From the NCBI RefSeq assembly GCF_003946885.1, contig NZ_RWKQ01000044.1, positions 1 through 41,090 on the forward strand: DNA of 41,090 nt. Reading direction: 5' to 3'. The translations under genes and the position numbers were made by a program. Every line of letters begins with the position of its first letter. Position 1 is the stretch's first letter. The DNA comes from Specibacter cremeus (GTDB lineage Bacteria > Actinomycetota > Actinomycetes > Actinomycetales > Micrococcaceae). Positions 1 to 8,014 of this stretch are shown here, piece by piece. The notes beneath the pieces were generated by a model. It searched no databases. It saw only the letters and a program-made list of their open reading frames with translations, and was not told the origin of the DNA.

Positions 1-89
1 GGCATGCTGGGAGAGGTCGGCCATGGCACGAGTTTAAGGGGACACGAACCAAAATCCTAAGTCATAATTTCGCAAACCCTTACTGCGCC
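1..89. other. Left-edge intergenic stretch
   Basis: No complete gene is present. It is relatively AT-rich around 30-80, as expected for a promoter region. On the minus strand an ATG at 24-22 opens a frame reading MADLSQHA to the edge. This could be the first codons of the next minus-strand gene, but eight codons are too few to identify it and no clear ribosome binding site precedes it. Confidence 0.3.
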
Positions 90-1391
90 TCAGTTGGGAC
101 GGGCGGGGGGCTTGACCGGCAGCAGCAGGGCCAGGCCGAGCACCAGCACCAGCACGATGCCCAGGATGCCCCACCGCTGCGAGCCGAACACGGCGATGAA
201 CAGGGCGAACAGGGCCGGGGCCAGGAACGACACGGCCCGGCCGGTCGTCGCATACAACCCGAACAGCTCACCCTCCTGCCCGTCCGGTGCCAGCCGGCCG
301 ATGAAGGTCCGCGCCGAGGATTGGGCCGGGCCCACGAACAGGGTCAGCAGCAGCCCGAAGATCCAGAACGCCGTCTTGCCGTGCAGGAAGAACAGCGCCC
401 CGGCGCACACGATCAACCCGACCAGTGACGTCACGATGACCGCCTTCGGGCCGACCCTGTCGTCGAAGAAGCCGGCGGAGAAGGCGCCGATCGCGGCCAC
501 CACGTTGCCGGCGATGGCGAAGATCAGCACGTCCCCGGTCTTGAATCCGAACGAGCCGACGGCGATCACGGCGCCGAACGTGAAGATGGCGGCCAGCCCG
601 TCACGGAACACGGCGCTGGCGGCCAGGAAGAACAGCGTGTGCCGCGAGGTGCGCGCCAGCCGGGCGATGGTGCGCCACAACTCCACATACGAGCGCAGGA
701 ACCCGACACGCGGCATGTCCGGGTTCCGCGGCGATTCCGGGATGGCGACCATGACCGGGATGGAGAACGCGATGATCCACAGGGCCGAGAACACGGCCAC
801 GGCCCGGTACGTCATGCCGTCGGCGCTTGTGATCCCGAAGATTCCCACATCCGGCTTGATCAGCGCGAAGTACACGATGAGCAGCGCCACGATGCCGCCC
901 AGGTAGCCGGACGCCCAGCCGATGCCGCTGATCTTCCCGATCGTCGACCGCGTGGAGATTTGCAGCAGCATGGCGTTGTAGTTCACGCCGGCGATCTCGA
1001 AGAAGACATGACCGGCGGCGATCAGCAGGCAGCCCAGCAAGAGGTACGACTCGTGCGGCTGGACGAAGAAACACGCCCCCGTGAGCAGCGCCACGACCAG
1101 CGTGTTGATGCCCAGCCACAGCTTCCGGCGGCCGCTGTGATCCGTGCGCTGCCCCGTCACGGGGGCCAGCAGCGCGATCGCCACGCCGCCCAGTGACACC
1201 GTCAGCCCCAGCACGGCGGAGGCGTGGTCGGCGCCGCCGAACGCGTGGCCGGTCAGGTACAGGGCCGTGAAGATGAACGTCGTCATGACGGCGTTGAACG
1301 CGGCACCGCCCCAGTCCCAGGACGACCAGGCGATGACCTGCCATTTCGTGGCGGCCGGGAGGGCCGCGGGACCGGCGGTGATGTCTGTCAT
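90..1391 (-). CDS. UMF1-family MFS transporter
   Basis: A 433-residue integral membrane protein with about twelve hydrophobic segments. The N-terminal motif WSSWDWGGAAFNAVMTTF corresponds to the W-x-x-YDWANSAF signature of the UMF1/Atg22-like branch of the major facilitator superfamily. The SGIGWASGYLGG segment further along is also typical of that branch. The open frame continues far upstream to 3629, but that part is only antisense to the mrp operon. The start at 1391 (MTDITAG) leaves the usual short cytoplasmic tail before the first helix. It is transcribed divergently from the mrp genes with an 87-bp gap. The substrate is unknown; family members are proposed to export amino acids or small solutes from the cytoplasm. 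Confidence 0.85.
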   Translation of the reverse strand: MTDITAGPAALPAATKWQVIAWSSWDWGGAAFNAVMTTFIFTALYLTGHAFGGADHASAVLGLTVSLGGVAIALLAPVTGQRTDHSGRRKLWLGINTLVVALLTGACFFVQPHESYLLLGCLLIAAGHVFFEIAGVNYNAMLLQISTRSTIGKISGIGWASGYLGGIVALLIVYFALIKPDVGIFGITSADGMTYRAVAVFSALWIIAFSIPVMVAIPESPRNPDMPRVGFLRSYVELWRTIARLARTSRHTLFFLAASAVFRDGLAAIFTFGAVIAVGSFGFKTGDVLIFAIAGNVVAAIGAFSAGFFDDRVGPKAVIVTSLVGLIVCAGALFFLHGKTAFWIFGLLLTLFVGPAQSSARTFIGRLAPDGQEGELFGLYATTGRAVSFLAPALFALFIAVFGSQRWGILGIVLVLVLGLALLLPVKPPARPN

Positions 1392-1424
1392 AGGCCACAT
1401 GCTAGCCCGTGCCGGGGCAGTTGA

Positions 1425-1430
1425 TAGGCT
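1425..1430 (+). promoter_or_regulatory. Candidate -10 element for the mrp operon
   Basis: TAGGCT within TTGATAGGCTGGGG fits the actinobacterial TAnnnT -10 consensus and lies about 50 nt upstream of the GTG start of mrpA at 1479. No good -35 is visible 16-18 nt upstream. A GGAG at 1467-1470 can serve as ribosome binding site. Confidence 0.35.
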
Positions 1431-1478
1431 GGGGAAGCCGTCCAGCAACCCAGGCCCCCGACCCTCGGAGACCCCCAC

Positions 1479-3998
1479 GTGCTCATAGTCCTGCTCGCAC
1501 ACTTCGTGGTGGCGTTGGCGGCGCCCCTGCTCTTCGCGCGGCTGGGACGTGCCGCGTTCTATGGGCTGGCGGCCGTTCCGGCGGCAAGCTTCGCCTGGCT
1601 GCTGACCACCTACGGCGCCGTCTATGCACCCACGGAGCCGAGCCCCGCCGTCGACATCGCCTGGATCCCGGCCATCCACCTGGACCTCACGTTCCGCCTG
1701 GACCCCCTGGCCTGGCTGATGTCGCTGCTGGTGCTCGGGGTCGGTGCGCTGGTCCTCGCCTATTGCGCGCGGTACTTCAAGGCGGACGACGTCGGCCTGG
1801 GCGGCTTTGGTGCCCAGCTGCTGGCTTTCGCCGGGGTCATGTTCGGTCTCGTCACGGCCGACAACATGGTCCTGCTGTTCGTCTTCTGGGAGGCGACCAC
1901 GATCCTGTCCTACCTGCTGATCGGGTACGCCCGGACGAGGATCGCGGCCCGGCGTGCGGCGTTGCAGGCGCTCATGGTCACCACCTTCGGCGGCCTGGCC
2001 ATGCTGGTGGGGCTCATCATGGTGGGCGAGAGCGCCGGCACGTATGACATCTCCGGCGTGCTGGCGAAGGCGCCCGAACTGGGCGGCCCCGTGCTGGACG
2101 TGGGTGTCGCCCTCATCCTCGCCGGCGCCGTCGCCAAGTCGGCCCTCGTGCCGTTCCATTTCTGGCTGCCCGGCGCCATGGCGGCACCCACCCCGGTCAG
2201 CGCCTACCTGCACGCCGCCGCCATGGTGAAGGCCGGCATCTACCTGGTGGCGCGGCTGGCACCCGCGTTCTCCGACACCGCGTACTGGCAGCTCATGGTG
2301 ACGGTCCTGGGCCTGGCCACCATGCTGGTGGGCGGGTGGCGGGCGCTGCGCCAGCACGATCTCAAACTCATCCTCGCCTACGGGACCGTCAGCCAGCTCG
2401 GCTTCATCACGGTCGTCGTGGGGCTGGGCGGCCGGGCGGCGGCACTGGCCGGGCTGGCCCTGGTCCTGGCGCACGGGCTGTACAAGGCGGCGCTGTTCCT
2501 GGTGGTCGGCATCATCGACCACCAGAGCGGCACGCGCGACATCCGGGAACTCTCTGGCGTGTTCCGACAGGCCCCGGCGCTCGGCGTCGTGGCCGTGCTC
2601 GGCGCCGCGTCCATGGCCGGGTTGCCCCCGCTGGCCGGGTTCGTGGCCAAGGAGGCCGTGTTCGGCGCGTTCGTGACGAACGCGACGGACTGGGCCGGCG
2701 TCGTCGTGCTGGGGGCCCTGGTGCTCGGCTCCATCCTCACGTTCGCGTACAGCACGCGTTTCGTGTGGGGTGGGTTCGCGCGCAAGCCCGGCCGCGAGGA
2801 CACCGCGTTCCAGCCCGTCGGCGCGCTGTTCCTGGCCGCGCCGGCGCTGCTGGCCGTGCTGTCCGTCGCGTACGGCGTCTCCCCGCACCCCGTCGACACG
2901 TGGATCCAGCCGTACGCCGCGCTGTTCCCGGCGGACGGGAAGGCCGCCCACCTGGAGCTCTGGCACGGGTTCACGCCCGCGCTGGGCCTGAGCGCCGTCG
3001 TCGTGGCGGGCGGCTGGGCGTTGTTCGCGGCCCGCACGCCGTTCGCGGCGTTCCAGGCCAGGATCCCGGACGCCGTCGACTTCGAGCGCGGGTACCGGCG
3101 GTCCGTGGTCGCCGTGGACCGGCTCGCCATCTGGGTCACCGGGCGCACGCAGCGCGGTTCGCTGTTCTTCTACCTGGCCGTCATCCTCGGCGCGGCGATC
3201 GTGGCCACGCTCGCGGTGCTGTTCATCTCCGGCCCCAGCTGGCCCGATCACGTGTATGTCATCGACCCGGGTTCGCCAAGCCAGCTGGTCGCCGGCGCCG
3301 CCATCGTGCTCGGCGCGCTGGCCGCCGCCCGCGCGAACAAGCGCTTCCTCGCCGTGCTCATGGTGTCCGTGGCCGGGTACGGCATCGCGCTGGTCTTCGC
3401 CCTGCAGGGAGCGCCCGATCTGGCCCTGACCCAGATGCTCGTCGAGACCATCATCCTGGTGGCGTTCGTGCTGGCCATGCGCTCGCTGCCGGCCGGGCTG
3501 GGCGCTCGCCCGCCGCTTCACGTGGGTGGAACGCAGCGCCTGGCTCGTCGCGGGCCGCACCCAGGCCCCGGAACGCCGCTCCATCATTTTCGAGGTCGTG
3601 ACGCGGCTGGTGTTCCACTCGATGATCATCGTGTCCGTCTACCTGCTGCTGGCCGGGCACAACGGCACCGGCGGCGGGTTCGCCGGCGGCCTCGTGGCCG
3701 GTCTGGCCCTGACCGTCAGGTACCTTGCCGGCGGCCGGTTCGAGCTGGCCGAGGCCATGCGGATCTCCGCCGGCACCCTGCTGGGCGTGGGGCTGGCCAT
3801 TGCCGCCCTGACCGGCATCGCGCCGATCCTGTTCGGCGGCCAGGTGTTCCAAGGCGCCATCGTCTCCTTCTGGCTGCCCGTGGTCGGGGACGTCAAGTTC
3901 GTCACCTCGACCATCTTCGACATCGGCGTGTACCTGGTCGTCGTCGGTCTCGTCGTGGACGTGCTGCGCAGCCTGGGTGCCGAAATCGACACGCATGA
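1479..3998 (+). CDS. mrpA: Mrp Na+/H+ antiporter subunit A, frame-disrupted
   Basis: The first ~675 residues are a clear MrpA/NuoL-type proton-translocating subunit. They carry a TM5 glutamate (FWEATTILSYLLIGY), a TM7 lysine (AKSALVPFHFWLPGAMAAPT), the HAAAMVKAGIYL helix and a C-terminal MbhD/DUF4040-like segment ending DLALTQMLVETIILVAFVLA. After about 3500 the frame reads arginine-rich noise to its stop at 3998, while the MrpB-like domain continues in another frame from about 3511. Actinobacterial MrpA is normally one ~950-1000-residue A-B fusion with an MbhE-like segment between the MbhD and MnhB parts; that segment is missing here. The start is GTG. As written, the gene encodes a truncated MrpA with a foreign tail. 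Alternatives are a sequence or assembly error. Confidence 0.8.
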   Translation: MLIVLLAHFVVALAAPLLFARLGRAAFYGLAAVPAASFAWLLTTYGAVYAPTEPSPAVDIAWIPAIHLDLTFRLDPLAWLMSLLVLGVGALVLAYCARYFKADDVGLGGFGAQLLAFAGVMFGLVTADNMVLLFVFWEATTILSYLLIGYARTRIAARRAALQALMVTTFGGLAMLVGLIMVGESAGTYDISGVLAKAPELGGPVLDVGVALILAGAVAKSALVPFHFWLPGAMAAPTPVSAYLHAAAMVKAGIYLVARLAPAFSDTAYWQLMVTVLGLATMLVGGWRALRQHDLKLILAYGTVSQLGFITVVVGLGGRAAALAGLALVLAHGLYKAALFLVVGIIDHQSGTRDIRELSGVFRQAPALGVVAVLGAASMAGLPPLAGFVAKEAVFGAFVTNATDWAGVVVLGALVLGSILTFAYSTRFVWGGFARKPGREDTAFQPVGALFLAAPALLAVLSVAYGVSPHPVDTWIQPYAALFPADGKAAHLELWHGFTPALGLSAVVVAGGWALFAARTPFAAFQARIPDAVDFERGYRRSVVAVDRLAIWVTGRTQRGSLFFYLAVILGAAIVATLAVLFISGPSWPDHVYVIDPGSPSQLVAGAAIVLGALAAARANKRFLAVLMVSVAGYGIALVFALQGAPDLALTQMLVETIILVAFVLAMRSLPAGLGARPPLHVGGTQRLARRGPHPGPGTPLHHFRGRDAAGVPLDDHRVRLPAAGRAQRHRRRVRRRPRGRSGPDRQVPCRRPVRAGRGHADLRRHPAGRGAGHCRPDRHRADPVRRPGVPRRHRLLLAARGRGRQVRHLDHLRHRRVPGRRRSRRGRAAQPGCRNRHA

Positions 3999-4059
3999 GG
4001 AGCTGGGTGTGCGCCACATCGAGATCATCGAGGACGACGAGCCGCTGGAGGTGGGCTGA
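3526..4059 (+). CDS. mrpB: MrpB (MnhB) domain, C-terminal part of a broken MrpA-MrpB fusion
   Basis: About 177 residues matching the MnhB domain: ERRSIIFEVVTRLVFHSM, then SVYLLLAGHNGTGGGFAGGL and RYLAGGRFELAEA, with four membrane segments and an acidic C-terminus. The only candidate start is GTG 3526, and nothing upstream resembles a Shine-Dalgarno sequence. The homologous frame also extends upstream (RRFTW before the GTG), so this looks like the severed second half of a fusion, not a gene with its own start. It ends at TGA 4057-4059, directly abutting mrpC. Whether it is translated is uncertain. Confidence 0.75.
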   Translation: MERSAWLVAGRTQAPERRSIIFEVVTRLVFHSMIIVSVYLLLAGHNGTGGGFAGGLVAGLALTVRYLAGGRFELAEAMRISAGTLLGVGLAIAALTGIAPILFGGQVFQGAIVSFWLPVVGDVKFVTSTIFDIGVYLVVVGLVVDVLRSLGAEIDTHEELGVRHIEIIEDDEPLEVG

Positions 4060-4509
4060 GTGAGCGTCAACCTGACCCTGTTGCTCGTGATGGGCGTGCT
4101 GTTCGCGGTGGGCATCTACCTGTTGCTCGAGCGAAGCCTGACCCGGGTGCTGCTCGGGCTCATGCTGCTGGCCAACGCGGCCAACATCCTGCTGCTCGCC
4201 ACCGGCGGGTATGCCGGGCCGGCCCCGATCTACGACAAGAGTATTCCGCCACAGGAATACAATGATCCGCTGCCGCAGGCGTTCATCCTGACCTCGATCG
4301 TGATCTCGTTCGCCGTCACGGCGTTCATGCTCGGCATCATCTACCGGTCGTGGCTGCTGGGCCGCGTCGACGAGATCCAGGACGACCGCGAGGACCGCCG
4401 CGTGGCCGCGCAGGACGGCTATGACGAGGAAGAGGACTCCGTGATCCCGGTCGAGACCTCCGACTTCCACGCCCCGGGCCAGACGGTGTCGGGGGGCGAT
4501 CGGGGATGA
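4060..4509 (+). CDS. mrpC: Mrp antiporter subunit C
   Basis: A 149-residue NuoK-like subunit with three membrane helices. LLLERSLTRVLLGLMLLANAANILLL and DPLPQAFILTSIVISFAVTAF are characteristic of MnhC/MrpC. GTG 4060 follows the mrpB stop with no gap, so translation is probably coupled. The C-terminal ~45 residues are a charged cytoplasmic tail rich in Asp and Glu. It is part of the membrane complex exchanging Na+ for H+, used for pH and salt homeostasis. Confidence 0.93.
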   Translation: MSVNLTLLLVMGVLFAVGIYLLLERSLTRVLLGLMLLANAANILLLATGGYAGPAPIYDKSIPPQEYNDPLPQAFILTSIVISFAVTAFMLGIIYRSWLLGRVDEIQDDREDRRVAAQDGYDEEEDSVIPVETSDFHAPGQTVSGGDRG

Positions 4510-6128
4510 ACGTCGCCGCCCTCGTCCCGCTGCCGGTCGCGCTGCCGTTCCTGGGCGCCGCCCTCGCCTTCGTGCTGGTCCGCCACCCCAAGGCGCAGCG
4601 CCGTGCCAGCCTGGCCACCGTGGCGCTCACCCTGGCCGTCGAGGTTCTGGTCCTGGCGCTGGTCTGGAACGCCGGGCCGGTCGCCGTGCACCTGGGCGGC
4701 TGGGCACCGCCGTTCGGCATCGCCATGGTCGCCGACCAGTTCTCGTCGCTGCTGCTAGTGGTCTCCTCCGCCGTGAGCCTGGCCGTGCTCGCCTACGCCG
4801 CCGGCCAGGGCGCCGCCGACGACGACGCACGCGGTCCCGTGTCCGTGTTCCACCCGACCTACCTGCTGCTCGTGGCGGGCGTGTCCAACGCGTTCCTGGC
4901 CGGGGACCTGTTCAACCTGTACGTCGGCTTCGAGATCCTGCTGACCGCCAGCTACGTGCTCATGACGCTCGGCGGCACGGCGTCCCGGGTACGGGCCGGG
5001 ACCACATACGTCGTCGTCAGCGTCGTTTCGTCAATGCTGTTCCTCGTCAGTATCGCCATGATCTACGGGGCCACCGGCACCGTGACGCTGGCCGACCTGG
5101 CCGTGAAGCTGGCGGCACTGCCGCAGGGCACACAGAACACGCTACATATCCTGCTGCTCGTGGCGTTCGGCATCAAGGCGGCCGTGTTTCCGCTCTCCTT
5201 CTGGCTGCCGGACTCCTACCCGACGGCGCCGGCGCCGGTCACGGCCGTGTTCGCCGGCCTGCTGACGAAGGTCGGGGTGTACGCGATCGTGCGCACCGAG
5301 ACGCTGTTGTTCCCGGGCGGGCATTTCGACACCGTGCTCATGGTCGTGGCGCTGCTGACCATGGTCATCGGCATCCTCGGCGCGGTGGCGCAGACCGACA
5401 TCAAGCGCATGCTCTCGTTCACGCTCGTCAGCCACATCGGCTACATGATCTTCGGCGTGGCCGTGGCGAACGTGTTGGGCCTGGCCGCCGCGATCTTCTA
5501 CATCATCCACCACATCACCGTGCAGACGTCCCTGTTCATGGTGGCCGGGTTGATCGAGCGCCGCGGCGGCACGTCGTCGTTACTGCGGTTGGGCGGGTTG
5601 GCGAAAATGTCGCCGCTGCTGGCCGTGCTGTACTTCATCCCGGCCATGAACCTCTCCGGCATCCCGCCGTTCTCCGGTTTCCTGGGCAAGATGGGGCTGC
5701 TCGAGGCCGGCGTGGCCGCCGGCACGCCGCTGGCGTACGTGCTGGTGGCCGGTGCCGTGCTGGCGAGCCTGCTGACGTTGCTGGCGATGGCCCGCGTGTG
5801 GAGCAGGGTGTTCTGGCGCAGCCCCGCCGACGCGGAGAACCCGGAACCGGTGCTGCTGGCCACCGCCCCGGATTCGTCCGGGGATTGGAACATGCGGGCG
5901 CTGCGCACCAGCAAGTACGTCGACGCGACCGAGGGCCGTTTCGCCGGCGAGACCGAGGTTCCGATCCTGCCGCGCATGATGGTCTACTCGACGCTGGGCC
6001 TGGTGGTGCTCGGCATCGCCCTGACCGTGTTCGCCGCACCCCTGTTCGAGCTGTCCGTGCACGCAGCCGAAAGCATGCTGGCCCGCACGCCGTACATCAC
6101 GGCCGTCCTCAGCGGGGGCGCGCCATGA
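4506..6128 (+). CDS. mrpD: Mrp antiporter subunit D
   Basis: A 540-residue NuoM/NuoN-type ion-translocating subunit with about fourteen helices. The TM5 glutamate lies in YVGFEILLTASYVLM and the TM7 lysine in GIKAAVFPLSFWLPDSYPTA, both needed for antiport in characterised Mrp systems. The start ATG overlaps the mrpC stop in an ATGA arrangement. A cytoplasmic loop of about 60 residues near 440-495 (RSPADAENPEPV onward) precedes the last helix, as is usual in actinobacterial MrpD. Confidence 0.94.
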   Translation: MNVAALVPLPVALPFLGAALAFVLVRHPKAQRRASLATVALTLAVEVLVLALVWNAGPVAVHLGGWAPPFGIAMVADQFSSLLLVVSSAVSLAVLAYAAGQGAADDDARGPVSVFHPTYLLLVAGVSNAFLAGDLFNLYVGFEILLTASYVLMTLGGTASRVRAGTTYVVVSVVSSMLFLVSIAMIYGATGTVTLADLAVKLAALPQGTQNTLHILLLVAFGIKAAVFPLSFWLPDSYPTAPAPVTAVFAGLLTKVGVYAIVRTETLLFPGGHFDTVLMVVALLTMVIGILGAVAQTDIKRMLSFTLVSHIGYMIFGVAVANVLGLAAAIFYIIHHITVQTSLFMVAGLIERRGGTSSLLRLGGLAKMSPLLAVLYFIPAMNLSGIPPFSGFLGKMGLLEAGVAAGTPLAYVLVAGAVLASLLTLLAMARVWSRVFWRSPADAENPEPVLLATAPDSSGDWNMRALRTSKYVDATEGRFAGETEVPILPRMMVYSTLGLVVLGIALTVFAAPLFELSVHAAESMLARTPYITAVLSGGAP

Positions 6129-6742
6129 GCGCCGCGGGCAGCCGGTCCGGCAGCCGCCATGCGCGCCGCGCCCACGGCGCGAAGGTGGCCCGGGTGCCGT
6201 GGTGGCAGAGGCTGCCGCTGCTGCTGTGGCTCGTGTTCGTGTGGGGCGCGCTGTGGCGTGACTTCAGCGCCGGGAACCTGCTGTTCGGGGCGTTGATCGC
6301 CCTCGCCGTGACGTGGGTGTTCTACCTCCCGCCGGTGGCGCTGAGCGGCCGGTTCAACGTGCCGCGCGCCGTGCTGTACGCGTTCCGTTTCCTGTGGGAC
6401 GTGGCCACGGCCAGCGTTGCCGTGCTGTACCAGGCCATTGTGCACGGGCCGCGGATCCGCAACGCCGTGATCGCCGTGCCACTGCGCAGCACCTCGGATT
6501 TGATCATGACGGCGACCGGCCATGTGCTCTCCCTGATCCCCGGCTCGCTCGTGGTCGACGTCGACCGCGCCACCTCGACGCTGTACGTGCACGCACTGAA
6601 CGTGCCGACGCCCGAGGCGGTCGAGAAGGTGCGGGCGGATATCCGCGCCATCGAGGCGCACCTGATCCGCATCCTGGGCACCAGGGCGGAGGTGGCGATG
6701 GTCCGCGAGGAACAGGCCGCCGCGAAGGGGGTGCGCGCATGA
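6125..6742 (+). CDS. mrpE: Mrp antiporter subunit E
   Basis: A 205-residue protein of the MnhE family: a basic N-terminal extension (about 25 residues, Arg/His/Ser rich), two or three membrane helices, then the conserved cytoplasmic core TATGHVLSLIPGSLVVDVD followed by LYVHALN. The frame is open from 5798, but ATG 6125 overlaps the mrpD stop as ATGA, matching the pattern of the other mrp junctions. It is a small structural subunit required for full antiport activity in related systems. Confidence 0.92.
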   Translation: MSAAGSRSGSRHARRAHGAKVARVPWWQRLPLLLWLVFVWGALWRDFSAGNLLFGALIALAVTWVFYLPPVALSGRFNVPRAVLYAFRFLWDVATASVAVLYQAIVHGPRIRNAVIAVPLRSTSDLIMTATGHVLSLIPGSLVVDVDRATSTLYVHALNVPTPEAVEKVRADIRAIEAHLIRILGTRAEVAMVREEQAAAKGVRA

Positions 6743-7014
6743 GCCTGCTCGGCGTGACCGTGGTGATTGTCGCCGTCGTGCTTTCCCTGGCGGCGGCGGG
6801 CGCCATCTACCGCATCGCGGCCGGCCCGTCGCTGCTGGACCGGGTGATCGCCGCCGACGTGCTGCTGGCGATCGTCGGCGCCGCGCTCGCGACGGACATG
6901 GCCGTCAACCACCACCTGGACAACCTGGCGTTGTTGGTGGTGCTGGCCATCGTCGGGTTCATCGGGTCCGTGACGGTTGCCCGCTTTGTGGCCACCCGCA
7001 AGGAGGAACGATGA
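6739..7014 (+). CDS. mrpF: Mrp antiporter subunit F
   Basis: A 91-residue MnhF/PhaF-type protein with three helices. The loop RIAAGPSLLDRVIAADVL is the family signature. ATG 6739 overlaps the mrpE stop (ATGA). Length and topology are normal for MrpF. Confidence 0.93.
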   Translation: MSLLGVTVVIVAVVLSLAAAGAIYRIAAGPSLLDRVIAADVLLAIVGAALATDMAVNHHLDNLALLVVLAIVGFIGSVTVARFVATRKEER

Positions 7015-7358
7015 TCGACGTGCTGACGGTCGTGTGCCTCATCGGCGGCGCGTTCATGAGCCTGGCCGCCGCGATCGGCCTGCTGCGCTTCCCGGACCTG
7101 ATGAGCCGCATGCACGCGGCCACGAAACCGCAGGTGCTGGGGCTGTTCCTGCTGCTGGCGGGCGTGGCGTTGCAGCTGCGCTCCTGGGCGCTGCTGCCTG
7201 TGCTGGCCGTGGCGTGGCTGTTCCAGCTGCTGACCGTGCCGGTGTCGGCGCACATGGTGGGCCGGGCCGGGTACCGCACCAAGCACCGGCACCCGGAGCT
7301 GCTCACCACGGACGAGCTCGACGACGTGGTGTCGGCCGAGCGGGAGGGGCGGGAGTAG
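7011..7358 (+). CDS. mrpG: Mrp antiporter subunit G
   Basis: A 115-residue MnhG/PhaG protein with three helices. GLLRFPDLMSRMHAATKPQV is the family signature (RFPDxxxRxHAxTK). ATG 7011 overlaps the mrpF stop. It is the last gene of the operon. A repeat block that can fold as hairpins begins 4 nt after the stop and separates it from the convergent DUF4235 gene. Confidence 0.93.
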   Translation: MIDVLTVVCLIGGAFMSLAAAIGLLRFPDLMSRMHAATKPQVLGLFLLLAGVALQLRSWALLPVLAVAWLFQLLTVPVSAHMVGRAGYRTKHRHPELLTTDELDDVVSAEREGRE

Positions 7359-7361
7359 ATC

Positions 7362-7493
7362 GGTGGTCGAGCTTGTCGAGACCCGGGATTTCGACGGGCT
7401 CAATCACCGCGTCCGGTGGTCGAGCCTGGGCCCACGGCCGCGAGGGGCCCCGCCCGAGCTTGCGAGGGCGGGGAGCGGCTGGGGAGCGAGACC
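7362..7493. repeat. Palindromic repeat block in a convergent intergenic region
   Basis: Two units. 7362-7408 is an imperfect hairpin whose left arm reads GGTGGTCGAGCTTGTCGA and whose right arm reads TCGACGGGCTCAATCACC. 7415-7486 begins GGTGGTCGAGCCTGGGCCC and is a 72-nt block found again at 23895-23966 with two mismatches. The second block holds two potential stems, GGGCCC/GGGCCC and CCCCGCC/GGCGGGG. It ends at the stop codon of the minus-strand DUF4235 gene. It probably acts as a bidirectional terminator. Confidence 0.8.
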
Positions 7494-7753
7494 TACACCT
7501 CTTCGGGGTGCTCGTGGAACCGGGCGATGGCCCTCTGCGTGCTGCGTTCCGTCAGCACCTTCAGGATGGCGGCCACGGTGGCGGATACCACGGCGAACGC
7601 CAGCGCCGAGCGCAGGCTGTTCTCGAGGTTGTCCGCGTCCTTGGGCGGCTCGTGCCCGGTGCTTTTCTCCCAGACCTTGTCCACGAGCTTGCCGGCCAGG
7701 AACCCGGCGCCCAGGCTCACCCCGGCGCCCAGCAGCTTGAACAGAACATTCAT
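7493..7753 (-). CDS. DUF4235 family small membrane protein
   Basis: An 86-residue protein (MNVLFKLLGAGVSLGAGFLAG) with an N-terminal hydrophobic helix, a VDKVWEKSTGHEPP loop and a second helix (ALAFAVVSATVAAILKVL). This is the layout of the actinobacterial DUF4235 family, whose function is unknown. Two ATG codons lie in tandem at 7756 and 7753. The second is chosen because AAGGAG then sits 5 nt upstream; the first would leave only 2 nt. The 119-residue upstream extension of the frame has no ribosome binding site and is rejected. It converges on mrpG and diverges from the TPP-riboswitch operon. Confidence 0.8.
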   Translation of the reverse strand: MNVLFKLLGAGVSLGAGFLAGKLVDKVWEKSTGHEPPKDADNLENSLRSALAFAVVSATVAAILKVLTERSTQRAIARFHEHPEEV

Positions 7754-7854
7754 CATTACTCCTTCGACCCCGGTTGGCCTGACCCTGGATCCAGCGTAAC
7801 GTGCCGGTTCTCGATTTGCCGCCGGCGCGTAGACTGGTGGGGTTACAAACACGA

Positions 7855-7950
7855 CAGGGGAGCGTCGGCCCGTTCATCACGGGTGTGGCGCTGAGAGTGC
7901 GGGAAGCCGCAGACCCTCGAACCTGCTCCGGCTAGTACCGGCGAAGGGAG
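7855..7950 (+). ncRNA. TPP riboswitch (THI element)
   Basis: The thi-box core is easily read: GGGGAGC at the 5' side, GCTGAGAG at 7889-7896, ACCCTCGAACCTG at 7913-7925, then GGCTAGTACCGGCGAAGGGA at the 3' end. These match the conserved P2/P3 and P4/P5 pyrophosphate- and pyrimidine-binding strands of thiamine pyrophosphate riboswitches. A possible -10 (TAGACT, 7830-7835) lies just upstream. It precedes a YkoEDC-like transporter for a thiamine precursor, the usual kind of target. Confidence 0.95.
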
Positions 7951-7991
7951 TCGAGTTCTCTTCGGGTGCGCGCATGCCCGCGCCACCCGCC

Positions 7992-8008
7992 CCTCCTGCA
8001 CAAGGAGG
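7992..8008 (+). promoter_or_regulatory. SD-sequestering hairpin, expression platform of the TPP riboswitch
   Basis: CCTCCT (7992-7997) is complementary to AGGAGG (8003-8008), the ribosome binding site of the next gene, with a 5-nt loop GCACA. This gives the riboswitch a means of translational control. No U-tract follows, so transcription termination is unlikely here. Confidence 0.65.
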
Positions 8009-8014
8009 AATCCC

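Noticed and set aside
1392-3629. Very long minus-strand open frame continuing upstream of the MFS gene
   Set aside because: It is antisense to mrpA, its translation is Arg/Gly/His/Gln-rich with no domain, and it results from high-GC third positions that remove stop codons. Only the part up to ATG 1391 is real.
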